Below, piece after piece: positions 1 to 8,039 of a stretch of DNA of 24,558 nucleotides; the stretch's first letter is position 1, and every line of letters begins with the position of its first letter. Made by a program: the position numbers and the translations under genes. Origin of the DNA: Coemansia sp. RSA 1804 (Eukaryota; Kickxellomycota; Kickxellomycetes; Kickxellales; Kickxellaceae); the NCBI GenBank assembly GCA_027578815.1, contig JANBTH010000235.1, positions 1-24,558 on the forward strand, read 5' to 3'. The notes beneath the pieces were generated by a model. That model saw nothing but the letters and a program-made list of their open reading frames with translations. It searched no databases and had not been told where the DNA came from.

Positions 1-481
1 CACCTCGATGGTATCGAGACTATCGAGTCCAAGATCCTTGTGGAACTCTGCCATCTCGGAAAGCTATCATCACAGCAGAACGAACAAGCAAAACAAGAGA
101 GCAATAGAAATGGAAATTAGCCAGATTCCTCTTATAGACTTTACAGATTACTAAGATTTAAATCCTTGAATTGGATGTAGTTCCTTCAATGTTCCTTCCT
201 ACCTTGTCCTGATTGACCTTGTCGAAATCGCGCAAAAGGTTGATGATTCTGTCCTGAATGTCCTGACGCGAAAGCGCGCCAGCCGACGAGTACGCGCGGG
301 CAAACAGAGCCGTGGCTGGCTGGAGGCGCAGTTTGGAGAATCCAGAACCAGTCACACCCGCAGAAGCAGCACGCGAAACAGAGACATTGGAAGCCGAACC
401 CGCGAGCGGCGCACGAAGACACGTAGTGCGCGAAGCAACAGAAGCGGTTGCAAGACGGGCGAGAGATGCAAAGCGGTACAT
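1..481 (-). CDS. ACP1: Mitochondrial acyl carrier protein (ACP1/NDUFAB1-type), partial, two exons
   Basis: This is the acyl carrier protein of mitochondrial type II fatty acid synthesis. In its family it is also a complex I subunit and a partner of LYR proteins. Exon 1 (203-481, 93 codons) starts at an ATG followed by an Arg/Ser/Ala-rich, acid-poor presequence typical of mitochondrial import (MYRFASLARLATASVASR). I preferred it to an in-frame ATG 69 bases upstream, whose extra residues are charged. The mature part begins near ARAYSSAGALSRQDIQDRI. Exon 2 (1-63) encodes the 4'-phosphopantetheine site DLGLDSLDTIEV, with the modified Ser in GLDSLD. Joining the exons at phase 0 (...VNQDK then LSEMAEFHKDLG) gives the usual spacing before the DSL motif. 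The C-terminal part lies beyond the left edge. It is divergent from the mutase gene and shares a 613-bp spacer with it. The family assignment is confident; the exact start and splice sites are read from the sequence only. Confidence 0.93.
64..202 (-). other. Spliceosomal intron in the ACP gene (139 bp, phase 0)
   Basis: On the minus strand the intron begins GTAGGA after AAG (donor at 202) and ends GATGATAG (acceptor at 64). Reading through it gives a stop soon after the donor. Removing it restores the ACP alignment exactly, with seven residues between the Lys at the junction and the conserved HKDLG segment. It is the only intron I can support inside a recognised gene in this window. Confidence 0.85.
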
Positions 482-1094
482 TTCCAGTATTTGTGATCTA
501 GAGTATTTTTTTGTTTGCTTGATTTCCTCTCTTGTATTTTGTTTGTACAAATAAATATTAGACGTAAACTAGAAATTGAAACAGAAATCAAAAAGAAAAC
601 AAAAAAACAAGGAAAGCTGAATTGTATTTTGTCTTTACAGTTAGAAAAAATGTTTTTCGATTTTTGCTCTACGCATACTGCTGCCTTGCTTATCGCTAAA
701 AAAATAAATCAATAAATGCCGCGCTGCAGTTTATGAAGTGTGATTCCTTGATTTGATTCCAGAGACTATCTAGCGGTTTAGCGGCCATTCAGCAAATGTC
801 TCTTTGTTTGGCTTGTGACAACATTGAAAAAGTCCCCGAGAAGCGTGGGAAAAGGAGATAAAGAACAGCAGGACGATGTTTTCAACTTTACATTTTCGCT
901 TTTGTTAGCGTAGAGCGTTCACTTTAGATCAAAGCGGGTTTCCCCTTTTTAGCCATTATAAACACATGGGTTCCGCCTCTTGTCCACAACGTCCACATTC
1001 CTTTTTTTCTTCTCTTCCCCTTTCTTCCATTGATTTCACAGTCTTCTTTTTTAGTATAATAAAAATACACTTTATAATCTGCAACACAGTAGCA
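482..1094. promoter_or_regulatory. Shared divergent promoter region between ACP and methylmalonyl-CoA mutase
   Basis: This 613-bp spacer separates two start codons facing away from each other, both for mitochondrial proteins. It is AT-rich on the ACP side. It has a pyrimidine-rich tract at about 1000-1030 just upstream of the mutase ATG, a pattern seen before several genes in the window. Short open frames here look like chance. I see no clear TATA box or known factor site. Confidence 0.5.
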
Positions 1095-3449
1095 ATGATA
1101 TCTGCAGCACTGGGGCTTCGAGCAAGACCATGGCGGGGTATGCGCAAGATGGTGCTCTGCAACAGCCGCCAAGGCATAATAATAAGAAGAAGTAGCAACA
1201 GCGGTCGCAGGGGATACACGACGGCAAAGGTGCCGCTGGACAAGGAGTGGACAAAGCTGGCGCAGAAGGAGTGCAAGAGCCAGGACCCAGAGGCCGCACT
1301 CACGTGGAACACGCTCGAGGGCATCGCTGTGAAACCCGTCTACACAAAGGAAGACGCGCAGAGCGTGGCAAGCGAGATCCCGGGCGCGTATCCGTACACG
1401 CGCGGACCCTACGCGACAATGTACACCCATCGGCCATGGACGATCAGGCAGTACGCCGGGTTCAGCACTGTTGAGGAGAGCAACCGGTTCTACAAGGCCA
1501 ACCTGGCGGGCGGGCAGCAAGGGCTGTCTGTTGCGTTTGATCTGGCAACGCACCGTGGGTACGATTCGGACCACCCGCGCGTGGAGGGCGATGTTGGGAT
1601 GGCAGGCGTGGCAATCGACTCGGTCGAGGACATGAAGATCCTGTTTGACGGGATCTCGCTAAAGGACGTGTCGGTGTCGATGACGATGAACGGGGCGGTG
1701 CTGCCGATACTCGCAATGTACATTGTTGCTGCCGAAGAGCAGGGCGCAAAGTACGAGGAGATGCGCGGGACGATCCAGAACGACATTCTCAAGGAGTTCA
1801 TGGTGCGCAACACGTTCATCTATCCGCCAGAGCCGTCGATGCGCATCATCGGCGACATCTTTGCATTCACGTCAACGCACATGCCCAAGTACAACTCGAT
1901 CTCGATCTCGGGATACCATATGCAGGAGGCCGGCGCAGACAGCGTCCTCGAGTGCGCGTTCACCATCGCCGACGGCATCGAGTACATCCGCACGGGGCTG
2001 GCGGCAGGAATGACGGTGGACCAGTTTGCGCCGCGCCTGTCGTTCTTCTGGTGCGTGGGAATGAACTTCTACATGGAGATAGCAAAGATGCGCGCGGCAC
2101 GGCGGCTGTGGGCGCGCCTGGTCAAGGAGAAGTTTGCGCCGGCCAGCGCGAAGTCGCTGATGCTCCGCACACACTCGCAGACGTCCGGGTGGTCGCTGAC
2201 GGAGCAGGATCCGTACAACAACGTTGTGCGCACGACGGTGGAGGCAATGGCGGCGACGCTGGGCGGCACGCAGTCGCTGCACACGAACGCGCTGGACGAG
2301 GCAATCGGGCTGCCAACCGAGTTCAGCGCCCGCATTGCGCGCAACACGCAGCTGATTCTGCAGGAGGAGGCCGGCATTCCGCGCGTGGCGGATCCGTGGG
2401 GCGGCTCGTACATGATGGAGTCGCTGACGCGCGACGTGTACGAGGCCGCGCTAGGCATCGTCGGCGAGGTGGAGGAGCTGGGCGGCATGGCCAAGGCCAT
2501 TGCGTCGGGAATGCCCAAGATGCGCATCGAGGAGAGCGCGGCCAGGCGCCAGGCGCAGATCGACTCGGGCCAGACGACCGTTGTGGGCGTCAACAAGTAC
2601 CGCGTGGCTCCAGCGGCCGGAGCTGGAGCTGGAGCTGGAGCTGGAGCCGGAGCCGGAGCCGGGAAGGTGGATGTGCTGTCAATCGACAACAACGCAGTGC
2701 TGCAGGCACAGACAGCGCGGCTGCGCACGGTGCGCGAAACGCGGAATGCCGACGCGGCACGCGCAGCGCTGGCGCGAATCACCGAGGCCATGCGCACAGA
2801 CGCCGGCGACAACAACCTCCTGGCGCTGGCGATCGAGGCGGCCCGTGCGCGGTGCTCGGTGGGCGAGATATCGGATGCGGTTGAGGCGGTGGTTGGGCGC
2901 TACACTCCGGCGGTGCGGCTGGCCAGCGGCACGTACCGCGCCGAGTACGACAAGGCGGAGCAGGGCGCGCGCGACGCTGTTGCCGAGACTGTTGCCATGG
3001 CGCAGCGGTTCGCGGAGCGGTGGGGCCGGCGGCCGCGCATCCTCATAGTCAAGATGGGCCAGGACGGACACGACCGCGGCGCCAAGGTTGTCGCGTCGGG
3101 CTACGCCGATCTCGGCTTCGACGTCGATGTTGGTCCGCTCTTCCAGACGCCGCTCGAGGCGGCGCGTTTGGCTGTCGACTCCGACGTGCACGCCGTCGGC
3201 GCATCGTCGCTTGCCGCCGGGCACCGCACGCTGGTGCCGCAGCTCATTTCCTGCCTGCGCGAGCTGCGCGCTGCGCACACGCTGGTTGTTGCCGGCGGCG
3301 TCATTCCGCAGCAGGACTACCAGTTCCTGTTTGACCACGGATGCGCCGCCGTCTACGGCCCCGGCACACGCATCCCGGAGGCTGCGCAGGATCTGATCCG
3401 CCGCATCGACGCGCGGCTGGCTGGCGATGAGGCTGCTTTATTACAATAA
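1095..3449 (+). CDS. Methylmalonyl-CoA mutase, mitochondrial, adenosylcobalamin-dependent
   Basis: It interconverts methylmalonyl-CoA and succinyl-CoA in the mitochondrial matrix using adenosylcobalamin, as part of propionyl-CoA metabolism. I chose the ATG at 1095 (784 aa). The frame stays open upstream to an ATG at 966, but that stretch is Phe-rich and untypical, whereas [19 protein letters not shown] looks like a presequence. The N-terminal mutase barrel has [17 protein letters not shown], the substrate region [15 protein letters not shown], and [13 protein letters not shown] with the catalytic His. The C-terminal B12-binding domain has the DxHxxG motif (DGHDRG, His at residue 659), the lower axial cobalt ligand, followed by FQTP and a GGVIP stretch. 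Length is close to the animal enzyme (about 750 aa). The extra residues are the presequence and a Gly-Ala linker at residues 509-523. It converges on NDUFA6 with 86 bp between stop codons. No intron is seen. Confidence 0.97.
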   Translation: MISAALGLRARPWRGMRKMVLCNSRQGIIIRRSSNSGRRGYTTAKVPLDKEWTKLAQKECKSQDPEAALTWNTLEGIAVKPVYTKEDAQSVASEIPGAYPYTRGPYATMYTHRPWTIRQYAGFSTVEESNRFYKANLAGGQQGLSVAFDLATHRGYDSDHPRVEGDVGMAGVAIDSVEDMKILFDGISLKDVSVSMTMNGAVLPILAMYIVAAEEQGAKYEEMRGTIQNDILKEFMVRNTFIYPPEPSMRIIGDIFAFTSTHMPKYNSISISGYHMQEAGADSVLECAFTIADGIEYIRTGLAAGMTVDQFAPRLSFFWCVGMNFYMEIAKMRAARRLWARLVKEKFAPASAKSLMLRTHSQTSGWSLTEQDPYNNVVRTTVEAMAATLGGTQSLHTNALDEAIGLPTEFSARIARNTQLILQEEAGIPRVADPWGGSYMMESLTRDVYEAALGIVGEVEELGGMAKAIASGMPKMRIEESAARRQAQIDSGQTTVVGVNKYRVAPAAGAGAGAGAGAGAGAGKVDVLSIDNNAVLQAQTARLRTVRETRNADAARAALARITEAMRTDAGDNNLLALAIEAARARCSVGEISDAVEAVVGRYTPAVRLASGTYRAEYDKAEQGARDAVAETVAMAQRFAERWGRRPRILIVKMGQDGHDRGAKVVASGYADLGFDVDVGPLFQTPLEAARLAVDSDVHAVGASSLAAGHRTLVPQLISCLRELRAAHTLVVAGGVIPQQDYQFLFDHGCAAVYGPGTRIPEAAQDLIRRIDARLAGDEAALLQ
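2619..2663 (+). repeat. In-frame hexamer repeat encoding a Gly-Ala linker in the mutase
   Basis: Seven tandem hexamers (four GGAGCT, then three GGAGCC) followed by GGG encode alternating Gly-Ala. They lie just after the conserved VNKYR segment that ends the barrel domain and before the VDVLSID segment of the linker. The animal enzyme has a short charged stretch at this point. A microsatellite-like tract in a domain linker should tolerate length change without loss of frame. Confidence 0.9.
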
Positions 3450-3535
3450 GGGAAACAGCATGCTGCTAAGAAAGAACTAGCGCGGCAGCAACAGAAAATA
3501 GGCGGAGCAGGCGGGGCATTCCTGCTTCTCGCTGG
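3450..3535. other. Short convergent 3' region between the mutase and NDUFA6 genes
   Basis: Only 86 bp separate the two convergent stop codons, so the 3' untranslated regions of both transcripts must be very short or must overlap as antisense. No clear AATAAA signal is present in the gap on either strand. Confidence 0.6.
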
Positions 3536-3892
3536 CTACGCGCGGCCCTCGATGAATCGGTCGACGAAGCCGGCGGGCTCGGCCGCGCCCTCGTTCGAGT
3601 CAAAGTAGCGCAGCACGTGGCTGTACTGCTTCCACACATTGTACGTTTCCTCGTACTCCATGCGGCCCTTGAGCAGGAGCACGTCGATTGCGCGCGGATC
3701 GGACACGAACCGATTCTTCTCGAATTCCTCGCGGATCTTTGCGCGCACCACCGATTGCGGCATGCACAGATGGTAGTCAATCATGTACTTTGGCACACCC
3801 TTCTGCCATGTGCGGTACAGCTGGAGGGCCCGGGTGCGTGCGTCAGCGAGCGATGTGGATGCTCTCGTGATGACCGGCTGGACGTGCGGCAT
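3536..3892 (-). CDS. NADH:ubiquinone oxidoreductase (complex I) accessory subunit NDUFA6/B14, LYR family
   Basis: This is a complex I accessory subunit of the LYR (complex1_LYR) family, acting on the matrix side of the mitochondrial inner membrane. In the family it anchors an acyl carrier protein. The 118-residue length fits fungal homologues (about 120). The LYR tripeptide is at residues 25-27 (RALQLYRTWQKGVPKYMIDY). It is followed by MPQSVVRAKIREEFEKNRFV with the conserved downstream Phe, and by a helix ending YNVWKQYSHVLRYF. I chose the ATG at 3892 because residues upstream of it lack family similarity. Its family partner, ACP, is encoded about 3 kb to the left in this window. The upstream spacer contains strong hairpins. 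Confidence 0.92.
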   Translation of the reverse strand: MPHVQPVITRASTSLADARTRALQLYRTWQKGVPKYMIDYHLCMPQSVVRAKIREEFEKNRFVSDPRAIDVLLLKGRMEYEETYNVWKQYSHVLRYFDSNEGAAEPAGFVDRFIEGRA

Positions 3893-4062
3893 TGCTGCTT
3901 TCTTCTGGTGTTTAGTACAAATATGATTATAATTGTAAACGGTGCTTCTGACAGGAAAAGAAAGGAGGGCCAGATTGCGCTTGCGAGAGTAAATTGTTAT
4001 TATCCAAGAAGGAAGAGGAAATAGATAACAGCCAAAGGCGCTGCCAAGGAAGGGAAGGGCAC

Positions 4063-4211
4063 GATCATCAGCCAGCCTGCGGGGGCTGGCTGATTTGATC
4101 CCACAGAGCAACCGATTGCTCTCACAGAAAAAGAAAGAACGTTGGCTCAATGTCGACACCTCCTGGTTCCAGTTTGAACCAGGCGGAGCCAGTCAACCAG
4201 ACAAGCTGACT
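4063..4211. ncRNA. Cluster of consecutive stem-loops, candidate structured RNA
   Basis: Read by hand, four stems follow each other. Stem 1 (4063-4100) pairs CAGCCAGCC at 4069 with GGCTGGCTG at 4084 across a 6-nt loop. It extends through GATC at 4063 and GATC at 4097 with a 2-nt bulge, giving 15 pairs. Stem 2 (4106-4121) is GAGCAA/TTGCTC with a 4-nt loop. Stem 3 (4162-4183) is CCTGGTTC/GAACCAGG with a 6-nt loop. Stem 4 (4191-4211) is a weak AGTCA/TGACT. The pairing is directly visible. Transcription, strand and identity are not known. I could not match it to a spliceosomal RNA, RNase P, SRP RNA or a convincing snoRNA box set. It may instead be structure in the NDUFA6 5' UTR or promoter DNA. 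Confidence 0.35.
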
Positions 4212-4347
4212 ATTGCCCTATCTTCTTTTCAACACGTTGCAGTACAATCTCTCCGAGAACACACTTTCAGCGCAGGCGGTCCAAGCTGCCATCACTGCGT
4301 TTCCTTTTCATAAGCTTTTCGTTTACTAGTATGATTTCAATTGGCAA

Positions 4348-4386
4348 CAGCTGGGGCTCTAGATGTAGACCCAACCTACCCAGCTG
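4348..4386. repeat. Inverted repeat downstream of the CNNM-like gene
   Basis: CAGCTGGG at 4348-4355 and CCCAGCTG at 4379-4386 form a perfect 8-bp stem with a 23-nt loop, 76 to 114 bp past the stop codon of the minus-strand DUF21-CBS gene. It could lie in that transcript's 3' UTR. Confidence 0.5.
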
Positions 4387-4461
4387 ATAATAAATCAAAT
4401 TTTGGAAAGAAAAAGAAAAAGAAAGAACGCGCAGCAGCCTCTGTTTTGCGCTCTTTGCTCG

Positions 4462-6021
4462 CTAGTCGTGCCGGCGGCGGCTGCTGAAGGCCATTCCCCT
4501 GCGCTTGCTCTGCGGAGACGCGGCAACCGCCGTCTCGTCGCCCGCGACTGGCGCAGCCGGAGTTGCTATTGCCGCCGCAGCAGTTGCGATGGCGGCGGCC
4601 GCGGGAGCGGCGACCTGCTGCTGCTGGGCATGCTTGACGGCACGCAGCACCTTGATCTTGCGGCGCATATCAACGAAGACGTCGGTCTCGTCGATGATTT
4701 CCTCCTGAATCAGCTCCTCAATGACGTCCTCGAGCGTGATGATGCCAAGCGGCACGTAGTCGCGCACGGTCTCGGCCGACATCTGGCCGTACACCTTGCT
4801 GCTCTGGATGTAGTTCGACAGGGTGCGCACAAGCGGCACTGGCGAGGAGGCAACCGGCGCGGTTGCTGCGCTGATTATCAGCGGCGTCGATTCGGCCGGC
4901 TCCTGCGCTGCCTGCGTCCGGCCGCCCGCCGCGGGCCCAACAACCACGGCCATGTGGCTGCCGCCCTCCTGGAAGGCGTTGAGGATGTCGTACAGCGACA
5001 CATCGGGCGTCACCAGCGGCACCTTTGTGATCCGCGCATCGCGGACCGGCGTGGCATCGTCGGGGTCCAGAAGAATCAGCGACTTGACCAGCAGCACGCC
5101 AACCACATTGGCCCTCTGGCCCTCGTACACGGGGACCCTGCTATGGCCCTGCCGAAGCATCTCGGTCATCAGCTTGCGGTCAAGCCTGGCGTCGATATCG
5201 ACCATGTACACGTTGCGCAGCTCCGTCATGACCTCGACCACCAGCTTCTCGCCGAGCTCCAGCGCGCCGCGGATAATCGTGACCTCGTCGACCGACAGGC
5301 TGCCGCCGTGCGCGGTGTCGCTCAGCGAGACGAGCTCCTTCAGCTCCGCCTTCTTGTATATCACGCCGTGCTCGGCGCCCAGCACGTAATCCAGGAGCAG
5401 CGCAATCGGGTATCCGAGCGGCGAGAGCGCATACTGCAGCAGCCGCACCGGGTGCGCGAAGAACGCGCCAATCGCCAGTCCGTAGCGCGCACACAGCGAC
5501 TGCGGGATTATCTCGCCGAACAGCACAATCGAGGCCGTCGACACAAGCACGGCCATCACGCCGCCGCCCAGGATCGAGTCCATCACGATGGGCAGCGTCT
5601 CGTTGATCACCGTGTTGCCCAGCAGCAGGGTGACAAGCAGCCAGTGTCCGTTCTTGCGAATCGGCTGGATCCGCCTCGCGTACTTCTTCTGGCGCTCCGA
5701 CCCCGATGTTGCCAGAATGTGCAGGTTCGTTTCGTCCAGCGACATCAGCCCCAGCGTGAGCCCCGCCAGCAGCCCGCCGGCTAGCACCAGGACTGCGCAT
5801 ACCACTAGGCGGAAGTAAAAGTCCGCGGTATCCCGCTCGCCCTCCTCACCGGAATGGTGTAGCTGTCTCTGCTGCTCTTTCGCGCCAGCTGCCAGCCCTC
5901 CTGCTGCTACTGTGTTTCCCGGATTCACCGCCACCACCGGTGTGCATTCTCCTAAACAGAGCAGGAAAAGCAGCCCAGCGAGGCACCCGGCCACCGTGTG
6001 TCTTGACGGCGGTATCAACAT
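4462..6021 (-). CDS. DUF21/CBS-domain membrane protein, Mam3/CNNM family
   Basis: The family (yeast Mam3, animal CNNM) acts in divalent metal or magnesium homeostasis; Mam3 is a vacuolar membrane protein. I chose the ATG at 6021 (519 aa) because it opens a normal signal sequence (MLIPPSRHTVAGCLAGLLFL). An ATG at 6138 would add a Val/Leu-rich stretch that looks like chance. The DUF21 domain follows (about residues 65-220), with LAGLTLGLMSLDETNLHIL, LLGNTVINETLPI and FGEIIPQSLCARYGLAIGA. A CBS pair comes next: the first around VYMVDIDARLD to NVVGVLLVKSLILL, the second from VPLVTPDVSLYDILNAF to LGIITLEDVIEELIQEEIIDETD. About 75 poorly conserved residues are inserted inside the second CBS, as in fungal homologues. 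The C-terminus is low complexity (QQQQ, poly-Ala) and ends in a basic tail. No intron is seen. Confidence 0.93.
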   Translation of the reverse strand: MLIPPSRHTVAGCLAGLLFLLCLGECTPVVAVNPGNTVAAGGLAAGAKEQQRQLHHSGEEGERDTADFYFRLVVCAVLVLAGGLLAGLTLGLMSLDETNLHILATSGSERQKKYARRIQPIRKNGHWLLVTLLLGNTVINETLPIVMDSILGGGVMAVLVSTASIVLFGEIIPQSLCARYGLAIGAFFAHPVRLLQYALSPLGYPIALLLDYVLGAEHGVIYKKAELKELVSLSDTAHGGSLSVDEVTIIRGALELGEKLVVEVMTELRNVYMVDIDARLDRKLMTEMLRQGHSRVPVYEGQRANVVGVLLVKSLILLDPDDATPVRDARITKVPLVTPDVSLYDILNAFQEGGSHMAVVVGPAAGGRTQAAQEPAESTPLIISAATAPVASSPVPLVRTLSNYIQSSKVYGQMSAETVRDYVPLGIITLEDVIEELIQEEIIDETDVFVDMRRKIKVLRAVKHAQQQQVAAPAAAAIATAAAAIATPAAPVAGDETAVAASPQSKRRGMAFSSRRRHD

Positions 6022-7174
6022 CAGCGATCCTTTTGTTCTTACTAAAAGTAAATAAATAAATAAGGAGTACGAATACGCGTATGGACACGGCTGCACTAAT
6101 ACTAATACTAACAGAACAAACCCAAATACAAAGCACACACGCGCACCTGGAAGTACTAAAGCTAATTAAAGCAAAAAGGTATAAGAAAAACGTTTTTTTA
6201 TTCAGAAGTGGAAAGGAAAAAAAGTCACAACAACAACAGAATGGTGGGGGTGAGGGGAAAGGGAAAAAACACATGCCGGCGCTTTGACTGTAAATCCCTT
6301 AGTCCCAGCTTTTTTCCTTTCTTCCTTTTTTTGTGGGAAAGAAATACAACAAAGCGTTAGGCGTCTACTGCCAATGTGGCGGTCATTTTGTCTTTCCTTC
6401 CTTTCGCAAAAGAACCAGCTAAGTGCTACGAGAAAATGCCCTTTTAACAAACAAGGTGCAATTAAAGCAAATGCAATTTATTATAAATCAGAACATCACT
6501 AACTATAAAAACAACTGCTATCATGTTCTGGGAGCATATATGCTATGTTCATGTTCAGAATAGATTGCACATTCAGTAGACATGTCCGCATTGCTCCATA
6601 CACATGGATAGAAAAGCGTGCACATATCAACGCCTAACATAGGGTTTTAAGCCTTTTCCAGAATTAGCTTGAGAAGGATGTTTAAACTGTTTATTTGCAG
6701 ATGTGGGGTTCGTGTCTCCACTGCCCTTAGCTGGAACTAGTGTTATACCCTGGTTTGTTCGATCCCAATAATATCCTCCTTTCGCATTAGAAGATTCGGG
6801 CATATTTTTTCTTTGCTACGGATTTTTAAGCTTGTAGAAATTGCAAAAAGCAATGCAAGGCTCAGAAAAAGACTGAAAAGTAGAATAGTTGTAAAAAAGT
6901 GAATGCAAAATGAATAACAAGTTGTTTCTTTCCAATTCCAGCCCTTTTTCTATATTGCTTTTGTGCTCTGTTTTCATACTTTTAATATAGTCCAATAAAT
7001 CTAAATATATTGTTTAATTAACCAATATACCGCTAAAAATATAATTATTGTATAAATGAATAAAATAAGATGGACACCTAAATCCATCTCTCACGTGAAA
7101 AAACAAATTAATAATACGACTTTGGCTAATTAAAATACTACAGCAGTATGAACAAGGCAAAATAGAGGGCCTGG
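6022..7174. other. Promoter side of the CNNM-like gene, then AT-rich DNA without genes
   Basis: The left 300 bp are the likely promoter and 5' UTR of the minus-strand DUF21-CBS gene, with A- and T-rich tracts. From about 6450 the base composition falls to strongly AT-rich and no open frame looks coding. This is the left edge of a repeat-bearing island that runs to about 10.9 kb. Confidence 0.5.
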
Positions 7175-7179
7175 GATAT
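7175..7179. repeat. Target-site duplication of repeat copy A (left half)
   Basis: GATAT occurs here and at 7421-7425, exactly bordering the 241-bp element. The ends defined this way are the same ones defined independently at copy C. Confidence 0.8.
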
Positions 7180-7420
7180 TATCGTAGATTTTTTTATTAA
7201 AATAAAATAACATCCTCAAAACTCCCTCCAGAAACATCCTCCTTACTAATAGTGAATATCGGTGCTTTTATAGCCACCGATCATCCACTATTAAAAGAGT
7301 ACACTACTATAGATCAAATCCTAATACGCAAATGCTACTTGTGATGACCAGAGATGTTTACTTTTGCATCAAATGTTAACATTCAGATCAAATGTTAACA
7401 TCTCCTATGTCATCATAACA
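7180..7420 (-). mobile_element. Repeat copy A: 241-bp element with 5-bp target-site duplication (solo-LTR-like)
   Basis: On the minus strand it begins TGTTATGATGAC and ends CTACGATA, and is flanked by GATAT at 7175-7179 and again at 7421-7425. It matches copy C at 8931-9171 over its whole length, with 7 differences in 241 positions and no gaps. It contains a TATAAAA box on the minus strand at about 7266-7272, inside a short hairpin (ATCGGTG/CACCGAT), and an AATAAA near its end. A terminal TG, a 5-bp duplication, an internal TATA box and a poly(A) signal fit a solo LTR. The TA terminus is non-canonical, so a MITE remains possible. Confidence 0.8.
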
Positions 7421-7425
7421 GATAT

Positions 7426-8039
7426 ATAAACCATGCTTAAAGTTCAAATCTTTTTCTTCTCATCCCTTTGCTTTAGACATTAAATATATTTAAACTTTTA
7501 TTAATTGTTTATCCTTATACTTTTTAGATAGGATATTAATTAACATTAATTGCTCTACGTTATGCCTAGTAATCCAAGTGGGGGTTCAGAGAATAATAAT
7601 TCAACCAATCCAGTAATAGCTGAATTAAGAAGGGAAATAATGGAAATACATAAAATTCAAATTGCTGACTTAGAATATGAAATAAAACAAGCCAAGAGAT
7701 ATAGTGATACTCAAGTTCCTTATACAGAAGGTGCACTTAAACCAAGATAACATATCTCTGGCTCCAAGCAAAAAAAGTTATTTTTATAAAGCATGCACAC
7801 AGACTGCACAATGTAAATATTTTAATAATCTTAACATTGGAAAAATTGTAGAGATTTAGGTTAGACTGGCATTTTGCCAAACCAAGTAATTGGCATTCTG
7901 TTATCTTTTTTGTTGTTCATGTCTATGCACCATGAAAATCTTACTATTTATTTCATGTAAAATAATATCAATGTTTTGTCCAAGTCTAGTAAAAATTTGC
8001 AAGGTGTCCAGAACAAATTGGTACTGCCAGAGTACAATG
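7426..8039. other. AT-rich segment between repeat copies, with one short open frame
   Basis: The segment lies between copy A and the palindromic copy B, whose facing ends are inverted to each other (GTCATCATAAC on the left, GTTATGATGAC on the right). It holds the 62-codon frame listed separately. Apart from this I see AT-rich sequence with no recognisable gene. Confidence 0.4.
7562..7750 (+). CDS. Small hypothetical open frame (62 aa) between repeats
   Basis: It starts MPSNPSGGSENNNSTNPV, and the rest is a charged, probably helical or coiled-coil stretch (IAELRREIMEIHKIQIADLE). An ATG five codons upstream (7550) is also possible. The polar N-terminus followed by helix resembles the style, not the sequence, of the broken minus-strand gene at 8575-9261. 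Codons are AT-rich, unlike the housekeeping genes here. It may be a real small gene, an exon of a transposon protein or chance. I recognise no family. Confidence 0.3.
   Translation: MPSNPSGGSENNNSTNPVIAELRREIMEIHKIQIADLEYEIKQAKRYSDTQVPYTEGALKPR

Larger units (their letters stand above)
3893..4461. other. Spacer: NDUFA6 promoter side and 3' side of the CNNM-like gene, with stem-loops
   Basis: These 569 bp separate the NDUFA6 start (left) from the stop of the DUF21-CBS gene (right). The part at 4063-4211 is crowded with inverted repeats, and another lies at 4348-4386; both are listed separately. The rest has purine-rich tracts and short open frames with no protein family that I recognise. Confidence 0.5.

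Noticed and set aside
966..1094. N-terminal extension of the mutase from the ATG at 966
   Set aside because: The 43 extra residues are Phe/Ser/Ile-rich and come from a pyrimidine-rich promoter tract. The next Met begins a typical mitochondrial presequence.
4402..5784. 460-codon plus-strand open frame antisense to the DUF21-CBS gene
   Set aside because: It is a shadow of the GC-rich minus-strand gene. The minus strand has clear DUF21 and CBS motifs and the plus frame is Arg/His/Gln-rich nonsense.
6022..6138. Start of the CNNM-like protein at the ATG at 6138
   Set aside because: It would put a second hydrophobic stretch before an already complete signal sequence, and the added DNA is simple-sequence 5' UTR type.
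6745..6775. GTTCGATCCC, resembling the T-arm of a tRNA
   Set aside because: The bases flanking the loop do not form the required 5-bp T stem, and no acceptor or anticodon stem could be built around it.
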